Origin: Prinsepia uniflora
Taxonomy: Eukaryota > Streptophyta > Magnoliopsida > Rosales > Rosaceae
Assembly: GCA_032719365.1 (NCBI GenBank)
Contig: CM064873.1
Location: 3,134,501 to 3,198,500, forward strand
Reading direction: 5' to 3'
Length of the DNA: 64,000 nt
The notes under the pieces were generated by a model. That model was not told the origin of the DNA, ran no database searches, and saw nothing but the letters and a program-made list of their open reading frames with translations. This document shows, piece by piece, positions 36,613 through 49,501 of this stretch. How positions within the stretch are numbered: the first letter of the stretch is position 1; the number at the start of each line of letters is the position of its first letter. A program made the position numbers and the translations under genes.

Positions 36613-39600
36613 AGTGGTATCAGAGCAGGTTTTGCTCTTTTGTGCGCGAAGGTCGAGGGTGTGATGTCTCTTTGGGCTGCTGTTCCGTTGTCAACCTGAT
36701 AGATAGTTTTGGGTTTGTATGGTGGATTGGGCGTGTTTGGCTCGATACGCCGTGCATTGTTGCGATTCAACCCAAGTGGGGTTGTATACGATTAACTGGT
36801 AATGTGGGACCGTCGGTTCGGTCATGTGATGATGGATTGTTGTGCCACTGGGCACAGCTAGGTTCAGGGAACCCCATTTGAATAATGTATTGGAAATGCG
36901 AAACTCAGTTGAGTATTGGTCTAAGTTTTGGACCCTAGTAGTGTTGGCTAGTGTACGGGGGTTGGTGCATCGGAGTTAGCCGATGACCTTCGTGGTGGAA
37001 CCCACGATGGAACCCACGTTGAGTTGACGATTGGATTGGATTGGATTGGACGTCTATACGATGTCAGGACCGCGGGGTCGGTCAGGTTGTGGATTTTACT
37101 GCAGAAGGCAGTTGGGTTCGGTGGAACCCTAGGGTGTGATTTTGGAACCCTAAATTATAATTGATGGACCGGAAGGTGAACTTCAAGTGAGAACTTGTGC
37201 TGCGACGTGCGGCTAAGGTCGTGGATGACCATGGGGATGATTCTATTGAGTCTAGTCAGGATTATGGGTTTCGATCCACGGATGCGGTTGTGAGATAAAA
37301 TATGGAATCCCGTGTTAGATCGAATATTAGTGTGAGGTGTGGTTACGGATCTTGACAACGATGACTGTTGGTCGACAGTTGTGTCGAGATGACTGGCTAT
37401 CGAGAGTATTTAGTGTGGCTTTCACACTGGGGATCAGGGGATGTTCAGGGAACGTCCATTATCCTGATGTGCCAGTGGTCAAATTGGAGGTACCCATAGT
37501 CGTGGGGTACGAGTGGTGTTACGGGATCGTCGTTCGGAATGAACGGAGATCCAGGGTAACAACTTTGCACACAGTGTGCTAGCATGAATGTTGGTATGGT
37601 GATACCTTTATGCCAATACTCGTATGGATGCCTGTGTGCTGATACTGGTATTGATGATGGTGCGTTGGTGCTGGTGACAGTAATTGTGATGACGATGAGC
37701 CACCAGTTGGGGTGTGACTCTGTCATGATGAACAGATGATTGGTATCTGCGACTCAGTGGTGGTTGAGTCTTGGACTGGATGGGTTCCAGTGGAGGTTGT
37801 GATGTGTTGGGATAAGTCCTAACAGATTTACGATGACCAGTGATGAATGGATTAAATGGTATGATTGAAACTTGGGGAATCTAGGGACGATGTTCCCTAT
37901 GTCATGCGAGTTGGTGGATTTGGGGAGTTGTGGTCAACTCCGAGATTGTTAAGTTTGTGTACTGCTTATATCCCCTGAGAGTACAAGGAAATTATTGAAA
38001 TTGGAAAAGTCGGGGAAACCATTCGTGGTATTGATGTGGGATTTTGTGATTATGAATCACTTGGAACCCGAGGATTGAACCTGTTTAAGTTGAGATGTGA
38101 GACGGAGGCAGTATGGTATGCACATTCAGGCAAAAATTGGAAATATTCCGTTCGGAATCGGGGTGTGTGCATACATGATTATTGACGGACGTGAGGTCCG
38201 AGTAATGAATTGATTTTGGACACGTGGTGGTCCAAGTGAGGTATGGACGTGGGCAGTCCAGTGGTTGGACTTGACATCTCATTTGGGAGCGTGTCTGTTT
38301 CCAACATGGTTGGAACTCCCGTTTCGGGGAGAGATGTGATTGGGAGACGAGAGGAGTGCTCGTTTCCACATCGGTGATTGGTATTCCGAAGTCTTTGGGG
38401 TTGACTTCTTATTTCCTGCCGTGGCAGATGATGATTGTTGCTACCAGTACGTTGAGCGTGTATTGGTGGGTGGACCCATGTTTGGCTTTGGGTCATTGGA
38501 CACAAGCAGTTGTGTATGATTTTGGATTTGGTGGTGAAATGCGAGGTCATCTTTCCACCAAGGGGAAATTTGACGAATGATTTAATTGAGGGTGTAAGAC
38601 CCTACGATCAGCTTTCAGATGGATTGTTAGCTATGTGAGCATATGTGGATCCTAGGCGGATCTGATTTGTGATGTTGTCGACTTTGGACGATGTGACGAT
38701 CTAGGATCGTGATGTTGCTTGTCGGGTGACGTAGCGATGGATCTGGGTTGTGATCGTGATGATCCAGATTGGATGAGAGTTATCACTCTTACCTTGGTAT
38801 GTGAGTCGTGAATGACGGGACTGAACTTCTTTTCGGAGTGAAGTCCATATGGTTGTTACTCGGGTGAGTAGGTTTCCGATGTGGTCGGATTTTGTCAAAC
38901 TCTGACGTGTGGATATTGGGATTGGCTTCCCTATGAAGTCAATCGAGTGTTTCGGACAGGCAACCGATAGGTTCGGTTTTGTTACGTCTTGGTGGACGTA
39001 AACGAGATTTTGGATTTTGGAATCGAATTTCTGGGTGACGATTCAGGATTCGATTGCGAAGCTCGAAAATGGATTACTGGATTTGGGTGCGGAATGGTTA
39101 TTCCAATGCTAGCTTACGGAATAATGATTTCGGATTCGGATTTGGAAATGGATTAAAAATATGATGTTGGGTTCGGATTCGGGATTTCTTACGAAATTGC
39201 GGATTCGGATTCGGAATTGGAACTAGATGACGGGTGGAGTTCGTTTTGTCTCATGTTGGTTTGGGCAAATGTACTCCATTACTAGAACGTGTTTGGCTAT
39301 GACCTGGGTGGCTATAGTCAGATTGATGGATTGAGGTACGTACAGGGTACGTTGTACGAGGATTGATACTGGTTAGGTTGAGTGGTGCCTAATGGCGGTA
39401 CGTGGGATGTACCAGTGGTGTGTAACTAATGTGTTGGTAATCGGATTGGTTCTGATATCATTTGTTTGGCTGTATTGTGGACTGGACATTGGATACTGTG
39501 CGCTGGGCAGATTGATCTTGTCGGGTTCAGTGATTTTATGAGCAGGTGCTCTTAGCCATGGTTGGCTTGTGGAACCCTAGTATTGAGATGTGTGTTCACT

Positions 39601-39775
39601 GCTGGGTTGGTATTCAATGTGTTCCAGTTACACCACTTGATGGAGTAAGTTGACGGTATACGTACACTCAGGATGAGTGAATTGGTGGTCAGAGTAACCA
39701 CGAGTAGCCTTGTGTGATTTTATCACACCGTGATTTTTCCAGCGTCTTGGTTCACTGAGGGAGTCGGTGATTATG
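36613..39775 (+). mobile_element. Element B, interior 1 (non-coding, 3' end missing)
   Basis: Interior of 3163 bp. No gag, protease, RT or integrase text is found in any frame; the open frames are short and without family resemblance. Compared with interior 2 it stops at GGTGATTATG and runs directly into LTR 2. It therefore lacks about 510 bp, including the polypurine tract. Confidence 0.85.
36615..36626 (+). other. Primer-binding site, element B unit 1
   Basis: TGGTATCAGAGC lies two bases after the end of LTR 1. It is complementary to the 3' end of initiator tRNA-Met. The same site follows LTR 2 (42785-42796) and LTR 3 (49504-49515). Confidence 0.88.
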
Positions 39776-42700
39776 TGTAACGACCCGTCCCGAATATCGG
39801 GATTTAATAATATTTAATTGTGATTTACTAATCTGGGATTAGTTGGGCGTTTCGGACGAATTGTGCAAAATGACCGTTTTGCCCCTAGGCGTGGGCAAAA
39901 CGTTGACTTTTAATTCGGATGGTCAAATGGACTTTGAACGATGACCGTGACGTAGTTCGGGACGTCACGAGTTCATAGACAGGTGGCACGTTCGATTCCG
40001 ACGTTCGTGGTGAAAGTTATGATGTACGGAAGTCCAGGGGCATGTTCGTAATTTGGACGATAGAAGGGGAAATGTTGACTTTTTGACCGGGATGTCCGAT
40101 GGCCGAGGGCCAAGGACCGTTACGTAGGTTTCGTCGATGCGAATCCAACGACAGGCAGTACGCCAAAATCGGAGATTCGATGACGAAGTTATGGGTCACG
40201 GAAGTTTGGTTTCGTTATGCACGCATTACGAGGCGTGGACACGTGGCGTTTTCTGATTGGCCTGGAATTTCTGAGTGGGACACGTGGACCACTAATCTTT
40301 AATTATTGGGATCAGATCTGGATTGGTCAGATTGTTTAAAATATAGGATTTAAATAATATAAAGAATTTCCCACTTATTTTCATCTTTTGATCTGGACCC
40401 TTAATCTCATTGGTGAGATTCAATCTGGGCCGTTCATTCCTTTTTTTTTTTCCCTTTCTCTTTTGTTGAATCAGCCTGCATCATCCCACTCCCATTTCTC
40501 TCAAACCCGTGAGCAATGTGCACGGCTCACATTGCACACCACCACCATTTCTATAACCTTGGGCCGTGCAGGGGACTGTGTGAGCCCTGTTGGGAGCTGG
40601 GCACGGTGGGAGACGATGGGAGACGGCTGGGCGGCGACGGAGGGGAAAAACAGGGGAGGCCGAAAAACTCAAATTTGGAAGTCGATGGAGACCGGTGTTT
40701 TGACCGTGCTTGAGGGGTGGACGGAGTTCTGGGATCGAACTAGACGTTTCGGTGGCCACGGTGGTGACCACGGCGGCGAAGGGAGCCTAAACCCGTGAGT
40801 TCGATTCTCGGGTCAAAAATGGCAGGATGAGTTTTACTGTTTTTCGTTCGGTCTAGTAAACGGGAGGATGACTCAGAGGATGAGACGAGTCTAGTGGGAC
40901 CGTTTTCATCGAGAATGGTGGTCGGAGCTGAGTGCAGTCGACGGTGGGTTGGCCGTGAGCTTCTCGATCGGAGAGGTAAGGATTTTGACGTTTTTCCTTG
41001 TGTTTGTTTCCATAGAACTCCTAGTTTAACTCAGACGGTCATGTAGGTGAAAACCCCGTCCAAAATGGTCCAGTATCGACGGAGAACCGATCGGGTTGGC
41101 CCGCGGGTCACGGCGACCCGTTTACCAGTCGTTCGGGTTGAACGACGGTGAACAGTACCCGGCGCGTGGGTTTCACGCGCAGGGAGTTCAACCGGCGCGT
41201 GGGGGCGCGTGTGAGGTAATTCTGGGAAACTTCCAACATGACTTTTATCCTATACATTGTAACGAACATTTTGGGATTGGTTTCGTGTCGATCGGACACC
41301 GTCTCGATATTGTTCGGGATGTCCGAAGGTTTTAAATCCAGTTTAAAAATACTTAAAAATTCGGGAAAATTACGGGACTTGAATAGGATGTTAATGATGA
41401 GGTTAGTGATCCTCTAAATTGATTTGAACAGGATTGGGAGTCCCGATGATAGTGAGGTGGCCGGGAAGGCCTATGGCACGCGTATCGAGGCGCTCGGTTA
41501 AACGGTCTGTGAGTGGACATTGGTTTCATAAATTCGATGCATGCATAACTGTTTTATGATTGTTATAATTATGATTAAATGATTTACTTTGGATATCGGT
41601 GAATTTAAAATGATTTCACGCATTTCGAGGTGAATTACGTATTTGCACGTAAACCGAGATTTTCTGGATTTTCACCGATTTCCATAAATGTGGTTGGATA
41701 TGATTTCATGAAACGGTTACGAACTTGAATAATGTAAAATCGGGCCAGGGGCCCAGTTGAACTATGAAATCGGGCCAGGGGCCCAGTTAACATGTGGATC
41801 GGGCCAGGGGCCCAGTTAACTTGTGAAATCGGGCCAGGGGCCCAGTTGATTTCTACATGTGATCGCGGGTCGGGGACCCTAAAATGGAATTGAATAAATG
41901 TTTTCTGGTTTACATTTTATATATGTTCACATGCTGGAATCTATAAATGGTTTTGATGATATTTCGGTTATGGCACGTTTCACGGTATTTGGGCATGAGA
42001 CCCGTTTGATGAAACGTAACGAATGGTTCGGATTTTATCTATGTATACCTATATGTTTTGCATGTGGATATCTATAAAATGTATTTGGTACTGCACTGTA
42101 TAGATCCTTCCATATTATATTGTCTCCTCCGGATGAGGTACCCCGGAGAGGTCACGGACGTCTAGTACGTCCAGCGTCTATGACGCTAAGCATCGGGGAT
42201 GCTGTACCCGAACGGGGTTCGGGGATTGAACTCGGAAATTGAGACCCGAGTGGCACGCGTAGCCTTGTGATTGTGACCTTATTGACGTCAGGGACGTCAG
42301 ACATCAGGGATGTCGGATTGGAGTGTATAGTGCAGTGGCTAAAATAATGGTTATGGTTTATATGCCTTATGGTTCATATTACTGGATTTATGAAATAACT
42401 CTTGGGTTACTTTTGGAAATTGAAACTATGCTTTGGTTTCCGGGCTAAGGCCCTAATGGTTATTTCTAAATAAATATGGGATTATTGGTTTTTGGTGCAT
42501 GCATATGATTTTACTGAGGGGCATAAATGTCTTATAAATGTTTTTAACAGACTTGTTTATTTTCGTCCACTCACAGCTTTTGTTTTCAATGCCCTTCAGG
42601 TTGATTCCGGATACGACTGCAGCAGAGACTTGAGCATCGTACACCTCCTCCATCGATCCTTACGCACTCTGGAAGCCCTTTTGGGCAATGGCAATCGGTT

Positions 42701-42782
42701 ATCCCTTGTCTGGCGCCTCTTGTCAGACGGGAGCACGTCACATTCCATGGTAATCCCGGGGGGATTGGGATGGGTCGTGTCA
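39776..42782 (+). mobile_element. Element B, LTR 2
   Basis: A 3007-bp LTR from TGTAACGACCCGTCCCGAAT to GGGATGGGTCGTGTCA. It is nearly identical to LTR 3 at offset 6719. Open frames inside, for example 40388-40798 (136 codons), recur unchanged or nearly so at the same offset because the DNA is duplicated. I see no reason to call them genes. Confidence 0.92.
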
Positions 42783-45700
42783 AGTGGTATCAGAGCAGGT
42801 TTTGCTCCTTTGTGCGCGAAGGACGAGGGTGTGATGTCTCTTTGGGCTGCAGTTCCGTTGTCAACCTGATAGATAGTTTTGGGTTGTATGGTGAATTGGG
42901 TGTGTTTGGCCCGATACGCCGTGCATTGATGCGATTCAACCCAGGTGGGGTTGTATACGATTAACTGGTAATGTGGGACCGTCGGTTCGGTCATGTGATG
43001 ATGGATTGTTGTGCCACTGGGCACAGCTAGGTTCAGGGAACCCCATTTGATTGGAAATGCGAAACTCAGTTGAGTATTGGTCTAAGTTTTGGACCCTAGT
43101 AGTGTTGGCTAGTGTACGGGGGTTGGTGCATCGGAGTTAGCCGATGACCTTCGTGGTGGAACCCACGATGGAACCCACGTTGAGTTGACGATTGGATTGG
43201 ATTGGACGTCTATACGATGTCAGGACCGCAGAGTCGGTCAGGTTGTGGATTTTACTGCAAAAGGCAGTTGGGTTCGGTGGAACCCTAGGGTGTGACCTTG
43301 GAACCCTAATTTATAATTGATGGACCGAAAGGTGAACCTTAAGTGAGAACTTGTGCTGCGACGAGCGGCTGAGGTCATGGATGACCATGTGGATGACTCT
43401 AGTGAGTCTAGTCTGGATTATGGGATTCGATCCACGGATGCGGTTATGAGATAAAATATGGAATCCTGTTTTGGATCGAATATTAGTATGATGTGTGGAT
43501 ACGGATCTTGACAACGATGACTGTTGGTCGACAGTTGTGTCGAGATGACTGGCTATCGAGGGTATTTTGTGTGGCTTTGATACTTGGGGACGTTCAGGGA
43601 ACGTTCATTATCCTGATGTGCCAGTGGTCAAATTGGAGGTACCCATAGTCGTGGGGTACGAGTGGTGTTACGGGATCGTCGTTCGTAATGAATGGAGATC
43701 CAGGGTAACAACTTTGCACACAGTGTGCTAGCATGGATGTTCGTGTGCTAGCATGGATGTTCGTGTGCTATGTATGGATGTTGGTATGGTGATACCTTTG
43801 TGCCAATACTGGTATGGATGCATGTGTGCTGATACTAGTGTTGATGATGGTGCGTTGGTGCTGGTACTAGCGCTGGTGCTGGTGTCAGAAATTGTGTTGA
43901 CAATGAGCCACCAGTTGGGGTGTGACTCTGTCATAATGGACCGATGATTGGTATCTGCGACTCAGTGGTGGTTGAGTCTGGGACTGGATGGGATCCAGTG
44001 GAGGTTGTGTCGTGTTGGGATAAGTCCTAACAGATATATGATGACAGGTGATGAACGGATAAAATGGTATGATTGAAACTTGGGGAATCTAGGGACGATG
44101 TTCCCTATGTCATACGAGTTGGTGGATTTGGGGAGTTGTGGTCAACTCCGAGATTGGTAAGTTTGTGTACTTCTTATATCCCCTGAGAGTACCAGGAAAT
44201 TATTGGAATTGGAAAAGTCGGGGAAACCATTCGTGGTATTGATGTGGGATTTTGTGATTGTGAATCACTTGGAACCTGAGGATTGAACCTGTTTAGGTCG
44301 AGATGTGAGACGAAGGCAGTATGGTATGCACATCCAGGCAGTGTTGTGGATATCCCGTTCGGAATCGGGATGTGTGCATACATGATTATTGACGGACGTG
44401 AGGTCCGAGTAATGAATTGATTTTGGACACGTGGTGGTCCAAGTGAGGTATGGACGTGGGCAGTCCAGCGGTTGGACTTGACATCTCATTGGGAGCATGT
44501 CTGTTTCCAACATGGTTGGAACTCCCGATCTGGGGAGAGTTGTGATTGGGGGAACGAGAGGAGTGCTCGTTTCCGCATCAGTGATTGGTATTCCGAAGTC
44601 ATTAGGGTTGACTTCATATTTTCCTGCCGTGGCAGACGATGATTGTTGCTACCAGTACGTTGAGCGTGTATTGGTAGGTGGACCCAGGTTTGGCCTTGGG
44701 TCATTGGACACAAGCAGTTGGATATGGTTTTGGATTTGGTGGTGAAATGCGAGGTCATCTTTCCACCAAGGGAAATTTGGCGAAGGATTCAATTGAGGGT
44801 GTAAGACCCTACGATCAGCTTTCAGATGGATTGTTAGCTATGTGAGCATGTGTGGATCCTAGGTGGATCTGATTTGCGATGTTGTCGACTTTGGATGACG
44901 TGACGATCTAGGATTGTATTGTTACTTGTCGGGTGACGTAGCGATAGATCTGGAGTGTAATCTCGATGATCCAGATGGGTGGAGAGTTTATCACTCTTAC
45001 CTTGGTATGTGAGTCGTAAATGACGGGACTGAACTTCTTTTCGGAGTGAGTCCATATGGTTGTTACTCGGTTGAGTAGGTTTCCGATGTGGTCAGATTTT
45101 GTCAACCTTTGACGTGTGGATATTGGGATTGGCTTCCCTATGAAGTCAATCGAGTGTTTTGGAGAGGCAACCGATAGGTTCGGTTTTGTTACGTCTTGGT
45201 GGACGTAAACGAGATTTTGGGTTTTGGAATCGAATTTCTGGGTGACGATTCAGGATTCGATTGCAAAGCTCGAAAATGGATTACTGGATTTGGGTACGGA
45301 ATGGTTATTCCAATGCTAGCTTACGGAATAATGATTTCGGATTCGGATCTGGAACTGGAATAAAAATGTGATGTTTGGGTTCGGATTCGGGATTTCTTAC
45401 GAAATTGCGAATTCGGATTCGGAGTTGGGACTAAATGACGGGTGGAGTTCGTTTTGTCTCATGTTGGTTTGGGCAAATGTACTCCATTACTAGAACGTGT
45501 CTGGCTATAACCTGGGTGGCTATAGTCAGATTGATGGATTGAGGTACGTACAGGGTACGTTGTACGAAGATTGATACTGGTTAGGCTGAGTGGCGCCTAA
45601 TGGCGGTACATGGGATGTACCAGTGGTGTGTAACTAACGTGTTGGTAATCGGCTTGGTTCCGATATCTTTTGTTTGGCTGTATTGTGGACTGGACATTGG

Positions 45701-46494
45701 ATACTGTGCGCTGGGCAGATTGATCTTGTCGGGTTCAGTGATTTTATGAGCAGGTGCTCTTGGCCATGGTTGGCTAGTGGAACCCTGGTTTTGAGATGTG
45801 TGTTCACTGCTGGGCTGGTATTCAATGTGTTCCAGTTGCACCACTTGATTGGGTTAATTGACGGTATACGTACACTCAGGATGAGTGAGTTGGTGGTCAG
45901 AGTAACCACGAGTAGCCTTGCGTGATGCTACTACGCCGTTATATTTTCCAGCGTCTTGGTTCGCTGAGGGAGTCGGCGATTATGGACATTGAGATTTATT
46001 TATGTCGCAGGATGGGCTTGCCCTGCGAATTGAGATCATGTGGTTGATCTTACGCTACATTAAGGGCGATGTAGTACATGGTGTTGTCATTGATTAACCG
46101 ATCGGTTGGGCTTTACTAGGGTGGTAAAGCTTAGGGGTGACAGTTTGACTGGTGGTGTCAGCGTGGACTGACAAATGAGATTTGGTGACTCCCAACGGGA
46201 GCAAATGTAAGGATTTATTGGCAATGGAAGGGAACCGTCTAGCTGAAGGAGTCAGCTAAATGGTTAAGCGATTTTATCGCGGATCAGGTGATCATTTCCA
46301 CTCGCGGTGGTCGAGTGTTGTTGCTATTATGACGTAAGACTGTGATGGGATGTCTGGGTACAAACGACTGGTGTTGTCCCAGTATGTGGGTGTACAAGTG
46401 TACACAGATGTGTGGTCGAAATGTTTTCCACGAGGTGGTTGTGGAATAAGATTGTTGGTAATTTCGAGGACGAAATTCTTTAAGGAGGGAAGGT
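42783..46494 (+). mobile_element. Element B, interior 2 (complete, non-coding)
   Basis: A 3712-bp interior between LTR 2 and LTR 3. It has the tRNA-Met primer site at 42785-42796 and a polypurine tract just before LTR 3 (46476-46494, TTTAAGGAGGGAAGGT). It has no coding domain of any retroelement. Long LTRs with a non-coding multi-kilobase interior fit a large retrotransposon derivative (LARD), mobilised in trans if at all. Confidence 0.85.
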
Positions 46495-49400
46495 TGTAAC
46501 GACCCGTCCCGAATATCGGGATTTAATAATATTTAATTGTGATTTACTAATCTGGGATTAGTTGGGCGTTTCGGACGAATTGTAAAAAATGACCGTTTTG
46601 CCCCTGGGCGTGGGCAAAACGTTGACTTTTAATTCGGATGGTCAAATGGACTTTGACCGATGACCGTGACGTAGTTCGGGACGTCACGAGTTCATAGACA
46701 GGTGGCACGTTCGATTCCGACGTTCGTGGTGAAAGTTATGATGTACGGAAGTCCAGGGGCATGTTCGTAATTTGGACGATAGAAGGGGAAATGTTGACTT
46801 TTTGACCGGGATGTCCGATGGCCGAGGGCCAAGGACCGTTACGTAGGTTTCGTCGATGCGAATCCAACGACAGGCAGTACGCCAAAATCGGAGATTCGAT
46901 GACGAAGTTATGGGTCACGGAAGTTTGGTTTCGTTATGCACGCATTACGAGGCGTGGACACGTGGCGTTTTCTGATTGGCCTGGAATTTCTGAGTGGGAC
47001 ACGTGGACCACTAATCTTTAATTATTGGGATCAGATCTGGATTGGTCAGATTGTTTAAAATATAGGATTTAAATAATATAAAGAATTTCCCACTTATTTT
47101 CATCTTTTGATCTGGACCCTTAATCTCATTGGTGAGATTCAATCTGGGCCGTTCATTCCTTTTTTTTTTTCCCTTTCTCTTTTGTTGAATCAGCCTGCAT
47201 CCTCCCACTCCCATTTCTCTCAAACCCGTGAGCAATGTGCACGGCTCACATTGCACACCACCACCATTTCTATAACCTTGGGCCGTGCAGGGGACTGTGT
47301 GAGCCCTGTTGGGAGCTGGGCACGGTGGGAGACGACGGGAGACGGCTGGGCGGCGACGGAGGGGAAAAACAGGGGAGGCCGAAAAACTCAAATTTGGAAG
47401 TCGATGGAGACCGGTGTTTTGACCGTGCTTGAGGGGTGGACGGAGTTCTGGGATCGAACTAGACGTTTCGGTGGCCACGGTGGTGACCACGGCGGCGAAG
47501 GGAGCCTAAACCCGTGAGTTCGATTCTCGGGTCAAAAATGGCAGGATGAGTTTTACTGTTTTTCGTTCGATCTAGTAAACGGGAGGATGACTCAGAGGAT
47601 GAGACGAGTCTAGTGGGACCGTTTTCATCGAGAATGGTGGTCGGAGCTGAGTGCAGTCGACGGTGGGTTGGCCGTGAGCTTCTCGATCGGAGAGGTAAGG
47701 ATTTTGACGTTTTTCCTTGTGTTTGTTTCCATAGAACTCCTAGTTTAACTCAGACGGTCATGTAGGTGAAAACCCCGTCCAAAATGGTCCAGTATCGACG
47801 GAGAACCGATCGGGTTGGCCCGCGGGTCACGGCGACCCGTTTACCAGTCGTTCGGGTTGAACGACGGTGAACAGTACCCGGCGCGTGGGTTTCACGCGCA
47901 GGGAGTTCAACCGGCGCGTGGGGGCGCGTGTGAGGTAATTCTGGGAAACTTCCAACATGACTTTTATCCTATACATTGTAACGAACATTTTGGGATTGGT
48001 TTCGTGTCGATCGGACACCGTCTCGATATTGTTCGGGATGTCCGAAGGTTTTAAATCCAGTTTAAAAATACTTAAAAATTCGGGAAAATTACGGGACTTG
48101 AATAGGATGTTAATGATGAGGTTAGTGATCCTCTAAATTGATTTGAACAGGATTGGGAGTCCCGATGATAGTGAGGTGGCCGGGAAGGCCTATGGCACGC
48201 GTATCGAGGCGCTCGGTTAAACGGTCTGTGAGTGGACATTGGTTTCATAAATTCGATGCATGCATAACTGTTTTATGATTGTTATAATTATGATTAAATG
48301 ATTTACTTTGGATATCGGTGAATTTAAAATGATTTCACGCATTTCGAGGTGAATTACGTATTTGCACGTAAACCGAGATTTTCTGGATTTTCACCGATTT
48401 CCATAAATGTGGTTGGATATGATTTCATGAAACGGTTACGAACTTGAATAATGTAAAATCGGGCCAGGGGCCCAGTTGAACTATGAAATCGGGCCAGGGG
48501 CCCAGTTAACATGTGGATCGGGCCAGGGGCCCAGTTAACTTGTGAAATCGGGCCAGGGGCCCAGTTGATTTCTACATGTGATCGCGGGTCGGGGACCCTA
48601 AAATGGAATTGAATAAATGTTTTCTGGTTTACATTTTATATATGTTCACATGCTGGAATCTATAAATGGTTTTGATGATATTTCGGTTATGGCACGTTTC
48701 ACGGTATTTGGGCATGAGACCCGTTTGATGAAACGTAACGAATGGTTCGGATTTTATCTATGTATACCTATATGTTTTGCATGTGGATATCTATAAAATG
48801 TATTTGGTACTGCACTGTATAGATCCTTCCATATTATATTGTCTCCTCCGGATGAGGTACCCCGGAGAGGTCACGGACGTCTAGTACGTCCAGCGTCTAT
48901 GACGCTAAGCATCGGGGATGCTGTACCCGAACGGGGTTCGGGGATTGAACTCGGAAATTGAGACCCGAGTGGCACGCGTAGCCTTGTGATTGTGACCTTA
49001 TTGACGTCAGGGACGTCAGACATCAGGGATGTCGGATTGGAGTGTATAGTGCAGTGGCTAAAATAATGGTTATGGTTTATATGCCTTATGGTTCATATTA
49101 CTGGATTTATGAAATAACTCTTGGGTTACTTTTGGAAATTGAAACTATGCTTTGGTTTCCGGGCTAAGGCCCTAATGGTTATTTCTAAATAAATATGGGA
49201 TTATTGGTTTTTGGTGCATGCATATGATTTTACTGAGGGGCATAAATGTCTTATAAATGTTTTTAACAGACTTGTTTATTTTCGTCCACTCACAGCTTTT
49301 GTTTTCAATGCCCTTCAGGTTGATTCCGGATACGACTGCAGCAGAGACTTGAGCATCGTACACCTCCTCCATCGATCCTTACGCACTCTGGAAGCCCTTT

Positions 49401-49501
49401 TGGGCAATGGCAATCGGTTATCCCTTGTCTGGCGCCTCTTGTCAGACGGGAGCACGTCACATTCCATGGTAATCCCGGGGGGATTGGGATGGGTCGTGTC
49501 A
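46495..49501 (+). mobile_element. Element B, LTR 3
   Basis: A 3007-bp LTR, the same length as LTR 2 with no indel visible. About six substitutions are seen against LTR 2, all in the first 1.1 kb. It begins directly after the polypurine tract of interior 2. Confidence 0.92.

Noticed and set aside
40388..40798. 136-codon frame, repeated at 47107-47517
   Set aside because: It lies wholly in a B-type LTR; it is repeated only because the LTR is duplicated and shows no family similarity.
42492..42869. 125-codon frame repeated at 49211-49588, looking like a duplicated gene pair
   Set aside because: It crosses the LTR end and the primer-binding site, so it cannot be an independent gene; identity between copies comes from the tandem DNA duplication.
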